Source: an uncultured Pelagibacteraceae bacterium (lineage in GTDB: Bacteria > Pseudomonadota > Alphaproteobacteria > Pelagibacterales > Pelagibacteraceae). Taken from it: DNA of 64,000 nt. The stretch lies in contig CACHVT010000003.1 in the NCBI GenBank assembly GCA_902583345.1, positions 1 to 64,000 on the forward strand. Direction: 5' to 3'. Below are positions 7,623 through 15,457 of the stretch, in pieces (position 1 is the stretch's first letter; each line of letters opens with the position of its first letter). Under the pieces are notes generated by a model. The model saw only the letters and a list, made by a program, of their open reading frames with translations. It did no database searches and had not been told where the DNA came from. A program made the position numbers and the translations under genes.

Positions 7623-8108
7623 TCAATTATCAATATTTGGGTATTTCGAACTAATGCTGTAGTCAATCAACAAATTCTTAAAGTCATCAAATGACATATT
7701 CTTATTAAAATCAATATTATGATTAGACTTATTAGACTTTGTCATTAAATAATTATTTTTTTCTTTATTTTTTTTCTTTTTTTTAGGTAATTTTTTATGC
7801 TTCTCCGCTTTCTTATTTTTAACAAATTCCTTTTTTTTTTTAATTTTCTTAGTTGAAATAGATTTTACTATTTTTTTTTTAATAATCTTTTCTTTTTTTG
7901 ATTTATCCTTTGATAACTTATTTTCTTTTATTTTCCCGTAACTTTTATTAACAGAATGAGTTAATTCATCATGTGATGAACAAGGATTAAGATTTTCATC
8001 AATGCAGTCTATTATAATTTGTAATTTATTATCATCATTAGAATATACTTTTAAATTTACGAGTAATAACAAAAAAACTACACAAAATAATATTAATATT
8101 TTTTTCAT
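7623..8108 (-). CDS. Lysine-rich exported hypothetical protein
   Basis: 161 aa. Residues 1-23 form a classical signal peptide (MKK plus a hydrophobic core ending near VYSND). The mature part has two Cys (near 'CIDENLNPCSS', a possible disulfide), then a very basic middle (about 55-120) of repeated KK runs, and an acidic/polar tail with 'MSFDDFKNLLIDYS'. No enzyme motif is visible and I do not recognise the family. It is translationally coupled to argC by an ATGA overlap and ends just before hom. The tail could be a small folded domain and the lysine tract a linker or an anionic-polymer-binding region; both are inference. Confidence 0.7.
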   Translation of the reverse strand: MKKILILFCVVFLLLLVNLKVYSNDDNKLQIIIDCIDENLNPCSSHDELTHSVNKSYGKIKENKLSKDKSKKEKIIKKKIVKSISTKKIKKKKEFVKNKKAEKHKKLPKKKKKNKEKNNYLMTKSNKSNHNIDFNKNMSFDDFKNLLIDYSISSKYPNIDN

Positions 8109-9130
8109 TTTAAACCTCTACTTTCAGGAAAACCAAATTTAATATTCATATTTTGAACTGCTTGACCTGCGCCTCCTTTTATCAAATTATCTATAGCAGA
8201 TAAAATTATATATTTATTTTTATATCTTGTCTTACAAAGAGAGATTTGACAGTAATTTGTATTTATAACATCATTAGTACTTATTTGAGTGTTAAGCTTC
8301 ATATATTTGATAAATTTTTTATTTTTAAAATTACTTTTAAAAAAATTGTTTATTTTATTTAAAGTAACGTCATTCTTGGTTTCTACATATATAGTGCTTA
8401 ATATACCTCTAAACATGGGAGATAGGTGAGGTGTAAAAGTAATATTAAGTTTTTTATTTTTATTAATTTTTTTTATCTCTTGTTCGATTTCTGAATTATG
8501 TCTATGAAAACCAATTCCGTATGCCTTAATAGATTCATAAAGATTTTTTCCAACATACGCTTTATGAACCCCTCTACCAGCACCTGAATAACCTGACTTT
8601 GAATCAACTATTATATTTTCAAGATTAATTAGATTTTTTTTAATAAGAGGTATTAATGGTAATAAAATTGATGTTGGATAACATCCAGGACAAGAAATAA
8701 TTTTATAATCTTGAATTAATTTACCAGTGATTTCAGGTAAAGAGTATAGACTTTTTTTTATATTTTCTGGAGCTTTATGTTTTTGATGATACCATTTCAA
8801 GTATTGCTTAGAACTACTTAATCTAAAATCAGCAGCTATATCTATTAATATATTTTTAGCCAATAAATGTTTCGAAATATTTTGAGCCTCACCATTTGGA
8901 AGAGCGGTAAATATTATATCTACATTTTCAAGATAAATCTTTTTAAATTTAACAATTTTTGGAAGTTTTTTAGTTTTTAAATTTTTATCAAAGGAAGAAA
9001 TCTTCTTACCTACAGATGTACTTCCACACAAATATTTTATTAATATATTTTTGTGATTACACAAAATTTTAATCAATTCAATTCCAATGTAACCAGTAGA
9101 TCCAGCAATTAGAACATTAAGCTTAGGCAT
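8105..9130 (-). CDS. argC: N-acetyl-gamma-glutamyl-phosphate reductase
   Basis: 341 aa, usual length. It catalyses NADPH-dependent reduction of N-acetylglutamyl phosphate to the semialdehyde, the third step of arginine/ornithine synthesis. The nucleotide-binding motif 'AGSTGYIG' lies at 9-16 and the active-site Cys150 in 'SCPGCYPTS'; the histidine region 'GFHRHNSEIEQEI' is also present. It sits 34 bp downstream of rpsI, the alphaproteobacterial rplM-rpsI-argC arrangement. Confidence 0.96.
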   Translation of the reverse strand: MPKLNVLIAGSTGYIGIELIKILCNHKNILIKYLCGSTSVGKKISSFDKNLKTKKLPKIVKFKKIYLENVDIIFTALPNGEAQNISKHLLAKNILIDIAADFRLSSSKQYLKWYHQKHKAPENIKKSLYSLPEITGKLIQDYKIISCPGCYPTSILLPLIPLIKKNLINLENIIVDSKSGYSGAGRGVHKAYVGKNLYESIKAYGIGFHRHNSEIEQEIKKINKNKKLNITFTPHLSPMFRGILSTIYVETKNDVTLNKINNFFKSNFKNKKFIKYMKLNTQISTNDVINTNYCQISLCKTRYKNKYIILSAIDNLIKGGAGQAVQNMNIKFGFPESRGLK

Positions 9131-9164
9131 ATTTAATATATATCAGTTTATATGAAAAAAAAAA

Positions 9165-9581
9165 TTATCTTTTAGAAAACTGAAAGCTTCTTCTAGCTTT
9201 TCTATGACCGTATTTTTTTCTTTCTACAGACCTAGAGTCTCTGGTTGTTAATTTTTCTTTTTTAAGAATTGATTTAAAGCTCGAATCAAATTGAAGTAAC
9301 GCTTTAGATATTCCATGAACCATGGCACCAGCTTGACCAGTGTGTCCTCCTCCCTTCACACTACATTTAACATCATAGGCAGTAGATTGATTAATAATTT
9401 CAAAAGGACGAAGTATTTGCATCTTATGGTTTGATCTTTTGAAATAGTTCTCATAATTTTTACCATTTACATATATTTTACCAGACCCTTTTTTTAACCA
9501 AATTTTTGCTATAGATTTTTTTCTACGACCAGTGGCATACATACTGTCCTTAAAATCTATTTTATTTTGAAATTCATTCAT
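9165..9581 (-). CDS. rpsI: 30S ribosomal protein S9
   Basis: 138 aa. Contains the uS9 blocks 'ATGRRKKSIAKIWLKKGSG', 'GGGHTGQAGAMVHGISKALL' and the basic tail 'KKYGHRKARRSFQFSKR' that reaches the P-site tRNA. It follows rplM with a 3-bp gap, the universal L13-S9 pair. The start at 9581 is the only ATG upstream of the conserved block. Confidence 0.98.
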   Translation of the reverse strand: MNEFQNKIDFKDSMYATGRRKKSIAKIWLKKGSGKIYVNGKNYENYFKRSNHKMQILRPFEIINQSTAYDVKCSVKGGGHTGQAGAMVHGISKALLQFDSSFKSILKKEKLTTRDSRSVERKKYGHRKARRSFQFSKR

Positions 9582-9584
9582 AGA

Positions 9585-10043
9585 TTAATTTCTTATAAGG
9601 TTTTTGGTATTTAGCTTTGCTAAATCAATAACAGTTGGTTTTTGAGATGCATGTGGATGACTTTCACCTACATAAATTTTTAGTTTAGCAAGTTGCTTCC
9701 TACCCAAAACACCACCAGGTAGCATTCTTTTTACTGCAAGTTTTAAACTTTCTCCAGGCTTTTTTAAGCTAAGCTTTTCAGGTGTAGTTTCTTTAATGCC
9801 TCCAGGATAACCAGTATGTCTATAATATTTTTTATTCTGAAATTTTTTTCCTGTAAATTGCACTTTTTCTATATTTTTAACAATAACAAAATCACCATCG
9901 TCTACATGTGGACTATAGGTATTTTTATTTTTACCTCTAATAATTTTAGATATTATAGTTGCAAGTCTTCCAACAACAGCATTTTTAGCATCAATCTCAA
10001 ACCAATTACTTAATATATCGCTTTTTTTAACAAATTTTGTCAT
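9585..10043 (-). CDS. rplM: 50S ribosomal protein L13
   Basis: 152 aa. uL13 motifs are visible: 'WFEIDAKNAVVGRLATIISK' near the N-terminus, 'YRHTGYPGGIKETTPEKL' and 'RMLPGGVLGRKQLAKLKIY'. It is the first gene of the minus-strand operon running to the DMT transporter. A possible promoter on the minus strand uses TTGACT (10075-10080) and TATTAA (10053-10058) with 16-bp spacing, but it would leave almost no leader, so I give it little weight. Confidence 0.98.
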   Translation of the reverse strand: MTKFVKKSDILSNWFEIDAKNAVVGRLATIISKIIRGKNKNTYSPHVDDGDFVIVKNIEKVQFTGKKFQNKKYYRHTGYPGGIKETTPEKLSLKKPGESLKLAVKRMLPGGVLGRKQLAKLKIYVGESHPHASQKPTVIDLAKLNTKNLIRN

Positions 10044-10130
10044 TGTGCGGAATTAATACTTCTTATAAATCAAAAGTCAATTATAAGATTAGTTAAAAAT
10101 GTTTAAAATCAATAACATTTAGGCCATTTT

Positions 10131-10161
10131 TATAACTTGCACCATCTATCATTGTTATAAT
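10131..10161 (+). promoter_or_regulatory. Candidate sigma70 promoter for metY
   Basis: A perfect TATAAT lies at 10156-10161, followed about 25 bp later by the riboswitch. A -35 match is less clear: TTGCAC (10137-10142) is only 13 bp upstream, while a 17-bp spacer would use TAACTT. Position relative to the leader makes sense, but TATAAT alone is weak evidence in DNA this A+T-rich. A small inverted repeat CGAAA/TTTCG (10174-10186) lies between it and the aptamer. Confidence 0.4.
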
Positions 10162-10186
10162 AAACTATTTATACGAAAATTTTTCG

Positions 10187-10246
10187 GAAGGTATTTAAAT
10201 AAAAAATATTTACCTTAAAAAAATATAAACGACAAAAAAGGGAGAT
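10187..10246 (+). promoter_or_regulatory. SAM-V (SAM-II-like) riboswitch controlling metY
   Basis: The leader just before metY has a 6-bp stem AAGGTA (10188-10193)/TACCTT (10211-10216) enclosing an A/T-rich loop, then an A-rich linker, CGAC and A-run plus GGGAG (10230-10244) that includes the ribosome binding site. This is the architecture I know for SAM-V pseudoknot aptamers, which occur in Pelagibacter in front of sulfur amino acid genes; SAM binding locks the 3' segment into the loop and hides the RBS, so control would be translational. The assignment rests on layout, location and gene identity; I could not run a covariance model. Confidence 0.75.
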
Positions 10247-10249
10247 AAA

Positions 10250-11578
10250 ATGTCAAAAACTATAAAAAATCCAGAAACTATAGCTTTGCACGGAGGGGAT
10301 TACAGAAGTGATCCTGCAACTACAGCTGTAGCTGTGCCTGTTTACAGAACAACCTCTTATCAGTTTAAAGATACTGAAAATGCTGCCAATCTTTTTGCAT
10401 TAAAAGAATTTGGTAATATTTATACAAGAATAATGAATCCGACTAATGATGTATTGGAAAAAAGAGTTGCAGCTTTAGAGGGTGGACTTGCTTGTGTAAC
10501 AGTAGGATCTGGGCAAGCTGCATCAACTTTTGCTATAATGAATGTATGTCAATCTGGCGATAACTTTATTAGTTCAACAGATTTATATGGAGGAACAGTT
10601 AATTTATTTACACACACATTAAAAAAACTTGGTATTGAATGTAGATATGCTGACCCTTCAGATCCTAAAAATTTTGAAAAATTAGTTGATGAAAAAACAA
10701 GATGTTTTTATGCAGAGACATTGCCAAATCCATATTTAAGAGTTTTTCCAATTCAAGAAGTTGCTGATATAGGAAAAAAACTGAATATACCATTAATAAT
10801 GGATAATACAGCTGCTCCTGTTATTTGTAAGCCAATTGAACATGGTGCTGCTGTTGTTGTTCATTCGCTAACAAAATTTATTGGTGGTCATGGAACAGTA
10901 ATTGGTGGATGCCTAGTTGACGGTGGTAACTTTGATTGGACAGCTAACCCTAAAAGACAACCTCTTTTCAATGAACCGGATGCGAGTTATGGAGGTGCAG
11001 TTTGGGGCGAAGTTGTGCCACAACTAACAGGAGCAAATGTTGCTTTTGCAGTTAGAGCTAGAGTTTGTTTGCTTAGAGACCTAGGAGCACCATTGGCTCC
11101 AGATAATGCTTGGGGTATTATCCAGGGCCTAGAAACAGCTCCGCTTAGAATGAAACAACACTGTTCAAATGCAGAAAAAGTTGTTGCCTTTTTAGGCAAA
11201 CATAAAAACGTGGAAAGAGTTATTTACCCAACTTTACACAAAGGTGACCTGGCGGCTAGAGCAAAAAAATATTTTAAAGGTGGTAATGGTGCTTTAGTTG
11301 GTATTGAAGTTAAAGGAGGTGTAGAAGCAGGTAAAAAATTCATTGAGTCTTTAAAAATGTTTTACCATGTTGCAAATATAGGTGATGCAAGGAGTTTAGC
11401 AATACACCCGGCTACTACTACACACAGCCAATTAACACCAGAAGAATTATTAGCTGCTGGTGTAACACCCGGATACGTTAGATTATCAATAGGTATAGAA
11501 CATCCTGATGATATTATTGAAGATCTAAACCAAGCTTTAGAGTCTTCGGGAAAACCAAGTCTTAAGGCTGTAAGTTAG
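10250..11578 (+). CDS. metY: O-acetylhomoserine sulfhydrylase (PLP-dependent)
   Basis: 442 aa, typical for MetY of the Cys/Met-metabolism PLP family. It makes homocysteine (or methionine from methanethiol) from O-acetylhomoserine and a reduced sulfur source in the cytoplasm. 'TAVAVPVYRTTSYQFKDTE' opens the fold; the PLP lysine is Lys209 in 'VHSLTKFIGGHGT', and the C-terminal block 'GDARSLAIHPATTTHSQ' is diagnostic. A strong GGGAG ribosome binding site lies 5 nt before the ATG inside the riboswitch. Its 3' end overlaps the convergent heme A synthase gene by 17 bp. Noticeably richer in G+C than neighbours, as expected for high expression. Confidence 0.97.
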   Translation: MSKTIKNPETIALHGGDYRSDPATTAVAVPVYRTTSYQFKDTENAANLFALKEFGNIYTRIMNPTNDVLEKRVAALEGGLACVTVGSGQAASTFAIMNVCQSGDNFISSTDLYGGTVNLFTHTLKKLGIECRYADPSDPKNFEKLVDEKTRCFYAETLPNPYLRVFPIQEVADIGKKLNIPLIMDNTAAPVICKPIEHGAAVVVHSLTKFIGGHGTVIGGCLVDGGNFDWTANPKRQPLFNEPDASYGGAVWGEVVPQLTGANVAFAVRARVCLLRDLGAPLAPDNAWGIIQGLETAPLRMKQHCSNAEKVVAFLGKHKNVERVIYPTLHKGDLAARAKKYFKGGNGALVGIEVKGGVEAGKKFIESLKMFYHVANIGDARSLAIHPATTTHSQLTPEELLAAGVTPGYVRLSIGIEHPDDIIEDLNQALESSGKPSLKAVS

Positions 11579-12587
11579 ATTTTGAATTTAAAAATAAAAA
11601 ATAAATACAAGAACTAACTAAAAATATTGAACTTATTTGGTGCATAGAAGCTAATATAATCTGTGCACCATACAACAAGGTAAAAATTCCTAAAATAATT
11701 TGAGCAAGCAATAAAAAACCTATTATAATTGTTGATATATATAAATCTGATAGCTTTTCTCTAAAAACTTTAAAAAAAACATAAATATAAAAGAAAAAAA
11801 TAAGATAAGCTAGGTTTCTGTGGATAAATTGAACGAGAGATGGATCATTAAAAGCTCCTAAGTTAAATAGATTAAAAAATGAATTGTCATCTGGAAAGTA
11901 CGATGATCCCATTAATGGCCAAGAATTATAAATTTTACCAGCATCCATCCCGGAAACAAAAGCACCAATTGAAATCTGACAAAAAATTAATAATAACAAA
12001 AAAAAAGGTAGAAAAAAATTTAGCTTTTGCTCTCCAATATGCTTATCGCTAAATTTTAAATAATTCCACAAAATCAAAGATAATATTATAAAAGCAATTA
12101 ATAAATGAATAGATAATCTATAATGGCTTACATCAACTCTATTAACCAAACCACTAGATACCATATACCATCCGATAAAACCCTGGAAGCATATGAGAAA
12201 AAAAATTAAATATAAATTTAAAAGTTTAGAAATTCTAATTTTTAAAGAAAAATAAATAAGAGGAATAAGAAAACATAGACCTATTAATCGACCTAATAAT
12301 CTATGAGCCCATTCCCACCAGAAGATTACTTTAAACTCATTCAAGCTCATAGAATAATTTTGGAGTTTAAATTCAGGAATTTCTTTGTATAAGTCAAAAT
12401 AGTTGTTCCATTGAGTCTGGCTAAATGGAGGTATAATGCCGCTAAAAAGTTGCCACTTAGTTATTGATAAGCCAGAGTCAGTCAATCTTGTAAGACCACC
12501 CACAATGATCATAAATGAAATAAGAAAAAACATAAAAATAAGCCAAATAGATATATTTTTTTTAATTTCTTTATTCTCTATATACAT
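11562..12587 (-). CDS. ctaA: Heme A synthase (COX15/CtaA)
   Basis: 341 aa with about eight membrane helices. It oxidises the C8 methyl of heme O to give heme A for cytochrome c oxidase. The four heme-coordinating histidine contexts of type 2 CtaA/Cox15 are visible: 'WEWAHRLLGR', 'VSHYRLSIHL', 'QFIHRNLAYL' and 'SMHQISS'. The N-terminal 'GGLTRLTDSGLSITKW' is the family signature. It is divergent from the chorismate mutase gene (43-bp gap) and overlaps the metY tail. Confidence 0.95.
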   Translation of the reverse strand: MYIENKEIKKNISIWLIFMFFLISFMIIVGGLTRLTDSGLSITKWQLFSGIIPPFSQTQWNNYFDLYKEIPEFKLQNYSMSLNEFKVIFWWEWAHRLLGRLIGLCFLIPLIYFSLKIRISKLLNLYLIFFLICFQGFIGWYMVSSGLVNRVDVSHYRLSIHLLIAFIILSLILWNYLKFSDKHIGEQKLNFFLPFFLLLLIFCQISIGAFVSGMDAGKIYNSWPLMGSSYFPDDNSFFNLFNLGAFNDPSLVQFIHRNLAYLIFFFYIYVFFKVFREKLSDLYISTIIIGFLLLAQIILGIFTLLYGAQIILASMHQISSIFLVSSCIYFLFLNSKSNLQP

Positions 12588-12630
12588 GAGATAATAAATA
12601 TAATATTCATATATAAATCCAATTGAATAA

Positions 12631-12921
12631 ATGTCGCCCGATAAACAAAGTAAATTAAATAAAATAAGAAAAAAATTAGATAATATTGATAATAATCTAA
12701 TAAAGCTAATAAAAAAAAGGACTAGTTTGGTTGATGAAGTATTAAAATTGAAAGATAAAAAAAATCAAATAATCGATAAAAAAAGAATACAAATAATATT
12801 GAGTAGAATCAAAAAAAAATCTTATAAAAGTAAAATTGACCCTAAAATAACTTATAGAATATGGAAAAATATGATTTGGTCTTATATCGATTATGAAAAA
12901 AGAAATTTTAAAAAAAAATAA
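12631..12921 (+). CDS. Chorismate mutase, AroQ type (monofunctional)
   Basis: 96 aa, all-helical AroQ size. The pattern 'IRKKLDNIDNNLIKLIKKR' places the first Arg, followed by 'KKRTSLVDEVLKLK' with the second Arg and the Lys, then 'IIDKKRIQIIL' with Asp and Arg. It converts chorismate to prephenate for Phe/Tyr synthesis. The Glu that normally follows the Arg in the last motif is Ile here, so the active site is slightly atypical. Its stop abuts the stop of the convergent rpmG (12921/12922). Confidence 0.85.
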   Translation: MSPDKQSKLNKIRKKLDNIDNNLIKLIKKRTSLVDEVLKLKDKKNQIIDKKRIQIILSRIKKKSYKSKIDPKITYRIWKNMIWSYIDYEKRNFKKK

Positions 12922-13113
12922 TTACTTACTATGTGGGGGTAATTTTTTTTCTACAAAAATTTCATGTTTCCTAGTTGCAGGATTATATTTTTTAGCTTTT
13001 AACTTTACTTTAGCTTTTTCGCCGCCTGATGGCTTTTTAACATAATAAAAAAAAGGACTATCAGGTTTGGACTCTGGGACCAATCTGACTTTTAAATGTG
13101 TTTTTTTTGCCAT
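12922..13113 (-). CDS. rpmG: 50S ribosomal protein L33
   Basis: 63 aa. Sequence 'KVRLVPESKPDSPFFYYVKK' and 'KYNPATRKHEIFVEKKL' are those of alphaproteobacterial bL33, the zinc-free form (no CxxC pairs). It is separated by one base from the MerR-type gene upstream and meets the chorismate mutase gene stop-to-stop. Confidence 0.95.
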   Translation of the reverse strand: MAKKTHLKVRLVPESKPDSPFFYYVKKPSGGEKAKVKLKAKKYNPATRKHEIFVEKKLPPHSK

Positions 13114-13114
13114 A

Positions 13115-13492
13115 TCATTTAAGTTCTTTAAGTTCTTTTGTTAAATTTAATATTTTTTTAAGTTTATTTTTAATTTTAAAATTATTATTATTTATAGGAT
13201 CATTTTGAATTTCGTCAATATTCAAAGATTTGTTACTATTCAATAGTTTTTTTACGCCATATATAGTCATTCCTTTATCTTTTAATAAATAATGAATTTT
13301 TTGTAATAATGAGATTGAATATTGATCATAATAACGTCTTTTGCCAGCAAAAATTTTTGGTTTAATTTGTTTAAATTGTTTCTCCCAAAATCTAATTGTA
13401 TGGGTATTCAAATTACCAGTCTCTCTATTTACTAAATTTAATAATTTAGCAACTTCTCCAATGGATTTATATGCACTATTAGTCTTTTTCAT
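13115..13492 (-). CDS. MerR family transcriptional regulator
   Basis: 125 aa. An N-terminal winged helix-turn-helix: 'YKSIGEVAKLLNL', then 'THTIRFWEKQF', 'GKRRYYDQYSISLLQKI' and 'KDKGMTIYGVKKLL'. The C-terminal part is short, without effector-binding cysteines, matching the small MerR gene that follows ihfA in alphaproteobacteria. Its start overlaps the ihfA stop by 14 bp (13479-13492), so expression is coupled. Target genes unknown. Confidence 0.85.
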   Translation of the reverse strand: MKKTNSAYKSIGEVAKLLNLVNRETGNLNTHTIRFWEKQFKQIKPKIFAGKRRYYDQYSISLLQKIHYLLKDKGMTIYGVKKLLNSNKSLNIDEIQNDPINNNNFKIKNKLKKILNLTKELKELK

Positions 13493-13784
13493 TTAAATTA
13501 CTATTCAAAAATTTTTTAAATTGTTTAGATGGTTTAAACAATACAACTTTTCTACTTGAAATAAATTTACTTTCCTTTGTTTTTGGATTGCGTCCTAATC
13601 TTTTATTTTTTTCTCTTATAGTAAAAGTACCAAAGTTTGAAATTTTAACTTTTTTATTTTTTACTATATTTTCCGATAAAATATTCAACATATCGTCAAG
13701 CAAAGTTTCAGAAATTCTTTTAGAAAATCCGATTTGCATATAAATTGAATTAATGATGTTTTTTTTTGTTAAATTGTTCCTCAT
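13479..13784 (-). CDS. ihfA: Integration host factor alpha subunit (HU/IHF family)
   Basis: 101 aa. DNA-bending protein of the HU/IHF family; 'KVKISNFGTFTIREKNKRLGRNPKTKE' region (split across about 55-80) holds the GFGTF and RxGRNPxT motifs including the intercalating proline. Position between plsX and merR is where alphaproteobacteria carry ihfA. Usually fabH lies between plsX and ihfA; here only one base separates them. Confidence 0.88.
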   Translation of the reverse strand: MRNNLTKKNIINSIYMQIGFSKRISETLLDDMLNILSENIVKNKKVKISNFGTFTIREKNKRLGRNPKTKESKFISSRKVVLFKPSKQFKKFLNSNLNEKD

Positions 13785-13785
13785 T

Positions 13786-14790
13786 TTAGCTTATATTTTT
13801 TTTAATTTTTTCAATTAGGTTCCCTTTAACGATTTTTTCACAAACATTTAAAGAGTTTGAAAATCCAATAAAATCTGTTCCACCATGGCTTTTAACAACT
13901 GGGGAATCTAAACCAATAAATATAGCTCCATTATAAAATCTTGGATCTAATCTTTTTTTAAATTTTTTTAAGTTAATTATATTTAGTATAGATGAAACTT
14001 TGCCAATTAAGGAACCTGTCATTGCTTTTTTTAACTCACCTGTAATAAAGTTAGCTGTACCTTCGGCTGTCTTTAGTGCAATATTTCCAGTAAAACCATC
14101 AGCCACTATAACATTTACATCACCATCCATAAGATGATTTCCTTCAATAAATCCTTTAAACTCAAAATCATCATTATTTATCTGATTTAATTTTTGATAA
14201 GTCTCTTTTATTATTTCATTACCTTTTAACTCTTCTGATCCAATATTAAGCAGTGCAACTTTAGGTTTTTGTTCAGGGAATAAAGATTTAAAAAGTGATG
14301 AACCCATAATTGAAAAATCAATTAAATTCTTATCATTACATTCAATATTAGCTCCAAGATCTAAAACAACACTCATTCCTTTTTTGTTTGGCCACAATGC
14401 TGATAAAGCTGGTTTGTCAATATTTTCTATCATTTTTAAATTCAATTTTGCTATAACTAAAAGTGCGCCTGTGTTACCAGCCGATATAACGATATCAGAT
14501 TCTTTTTTTTTAACACTTTCAATTGACAGCCACATGCTCGTATTTTTTCCTCTTTTAGCTGCTCCTAATGGCGTATCACTACCAATAACTTTTTCGTCAG
14601 TATGAGTTATTTCAAAGCAACCTGATTTAAAATTCTTAGGTATACATTTTAAAATTTCGTTTTTGTTTCCAAATATTCTATAAAATACATTTTTGCTTTT
14701 ACTTTGATGATCAATAATTCCTTTAATAACTTTAAGAGGTGAACCATCGCCTCCCATTGCATCTACTGCAATTGTAATTAAGTTATTCAT
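13786..14790 (-). CDS. plsX: Phosphate acyltransferase PlsX
   Basis: 334 aa. Converts acyl-ACP to acyl phosphate at the start of phospholipid synthesis, feeding PlsY (encoded at 52391). N-terminal 'ITIAVDAMGGDGSPLKVIKG' and C-terminal 'FYNGAIFIGLDSPVVKSHG' are diagnostic blocks. It lies 17 bp downstream of rpmF, the conserved rpmF-plsX pair, and runs without a gap into ihfA. Confidence 0.97.
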   Translation of the reverse strand: MNNLITIAVDAMGGDGSPLKVIKGIIDHQSKSKNVFYRIFGNKNEILKCIPKNFKSGCFEITHTDEKVIGSDTPLGAAKRGKNTSMWLSIESVKKKESDIVISAGNTGALLVIAKLNLKMIENIDKPALSALWPNKKGMSVVLDLGANIECNDKNLIDFSIMGSSLFKSLFPEQKPKVALLNIGSEELKGNEIIKETYQKLNQINNDDFEFKGFIEGNHLMDGDVNVIVADGFTGNIALKTAEGTANFITGELKKAMTGSLIGKVSSILNIINLKKFKKRLDPRFYNGAIFIGLDSPVVKSHGGTDFIGFSNSLNVCEKIVKGNLIEKIKKNIS

Positions 14791-14807
14791 TAAAAAATGT
14801 TAGTTAA

Positions 14808-14987
14808 CTAATCCTTTGGGTCTAATATTTGTTTACCTTTGTACATACCAGTTTTTAAATCTATATGATGAGGCAATCTATATTCACCAGATTTTTTATC
14901 TTCTACAACATTCTTGCTGATAAATTTTATGTGCGATCTTCTTTTTCCACTTCTTGAGGGTGATGTTTTACGTTTTGGTACAGCCAT
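14808..14987 (-). CDS. rpmF: 50S ribosomal protein L32
   Basis: 59 aa, read directly from the minus strand: it begins [19 protein letters not shown] and ends [10 protein letters not shown], the bL32 pattern. The zinc cysteines of some L32 proteins are absent, as in other alphaproteobacteria. It lies between the ubiquinol-cytochrome c chaperone gene (5 bp upstream) and plsX. Confidence 0.95.
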   Translation of the reverse strand: MAVPKRKTSPSRSGKRRSHIKFISKNVVEDKKSGEYRLPHHIDLKTGMYKGKQILDPKD

Positions 14988-14992
14988 AACTA

Positions 14993-15457
14993 TTATTTAG
15001 GTTTAATTACACTTTTTATATAATAATTTAAAGTATTATTTTTCAATTTTACACTAAATTGGTCAAAATATATACCTAAATCATCACCGTTACTTGTGTT
15101 TAATAATGATTTTATTATTTGTTTTTTCTTTTCTAAATTAGCAAAATTCCAACATTCTATATCAGCAATAATAGAATGAAATTGATTCACATATTCTTTC
15201 ATTTTTTTATTTATAGATGCATCTCCGTAGCCAATTTCTCTTATACTTAACTCCAATTGTTTAAATACATAATCGTAAATATCTTGAAGGATTTTTTTGT
15301 CATCTTTTTTGAAGACTTTTAAAAAAAAAGCAAAATGAATAAGAAAAAACAATAATCTATCTGAGAAAGTATCCTGAGAAGTAAAATTCTTGTATAAATT
15401 CTTATTTCTAGATAAATTGACTAAACTGTTGTAAATATTTATATATTTATTATTCAT
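14993..15457 (-). CDS. Ubiquinol-cytochrome c chaperone family protein (CBP3/UQCC1-like)
   Basis: 154 aa. The segment '[17 protein letters not shown]', then '[19 protein letters not shown]' and '[17 protein letters not shown]' follows the PF03981 pattern (H..L, lRE.G.GD, K.mK). The mitochondrial relative assists cytochrome b maturation/assembly of complex III; a similar role here is inference. Its position next to bamE and the rpmF-plsX string is conserved in alphaproteobacteria, where a DUF177 protein often sits between it and rpmF but is missing here. Its start codon overlaps that of the divergent bamE (15455-15458, CATG). Confidence 0.8.
   Translation of the reverse strand: MNNKYINIYNSLVNLSRNKNLYKNFTSQDTFSDRLLFFLIHFAFFLKVFKKDDKKILQDIYDYVFKQLELSIREIGYGDASINKKMKEYVNQFHSIIADIECWNFANLEKKKQIIKSLLNTSNGDDLGIYFDQFSVKLKNNTLNYYIKSVIKPK

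Noticed and set aside
7741..7920. A/K-rich low-complexity tract as a possible repeat array
   Set aside because: The repetitiveness comes from lysine codons of the exported protein; no fixed unit length or CRISPR-like spacing is seen.
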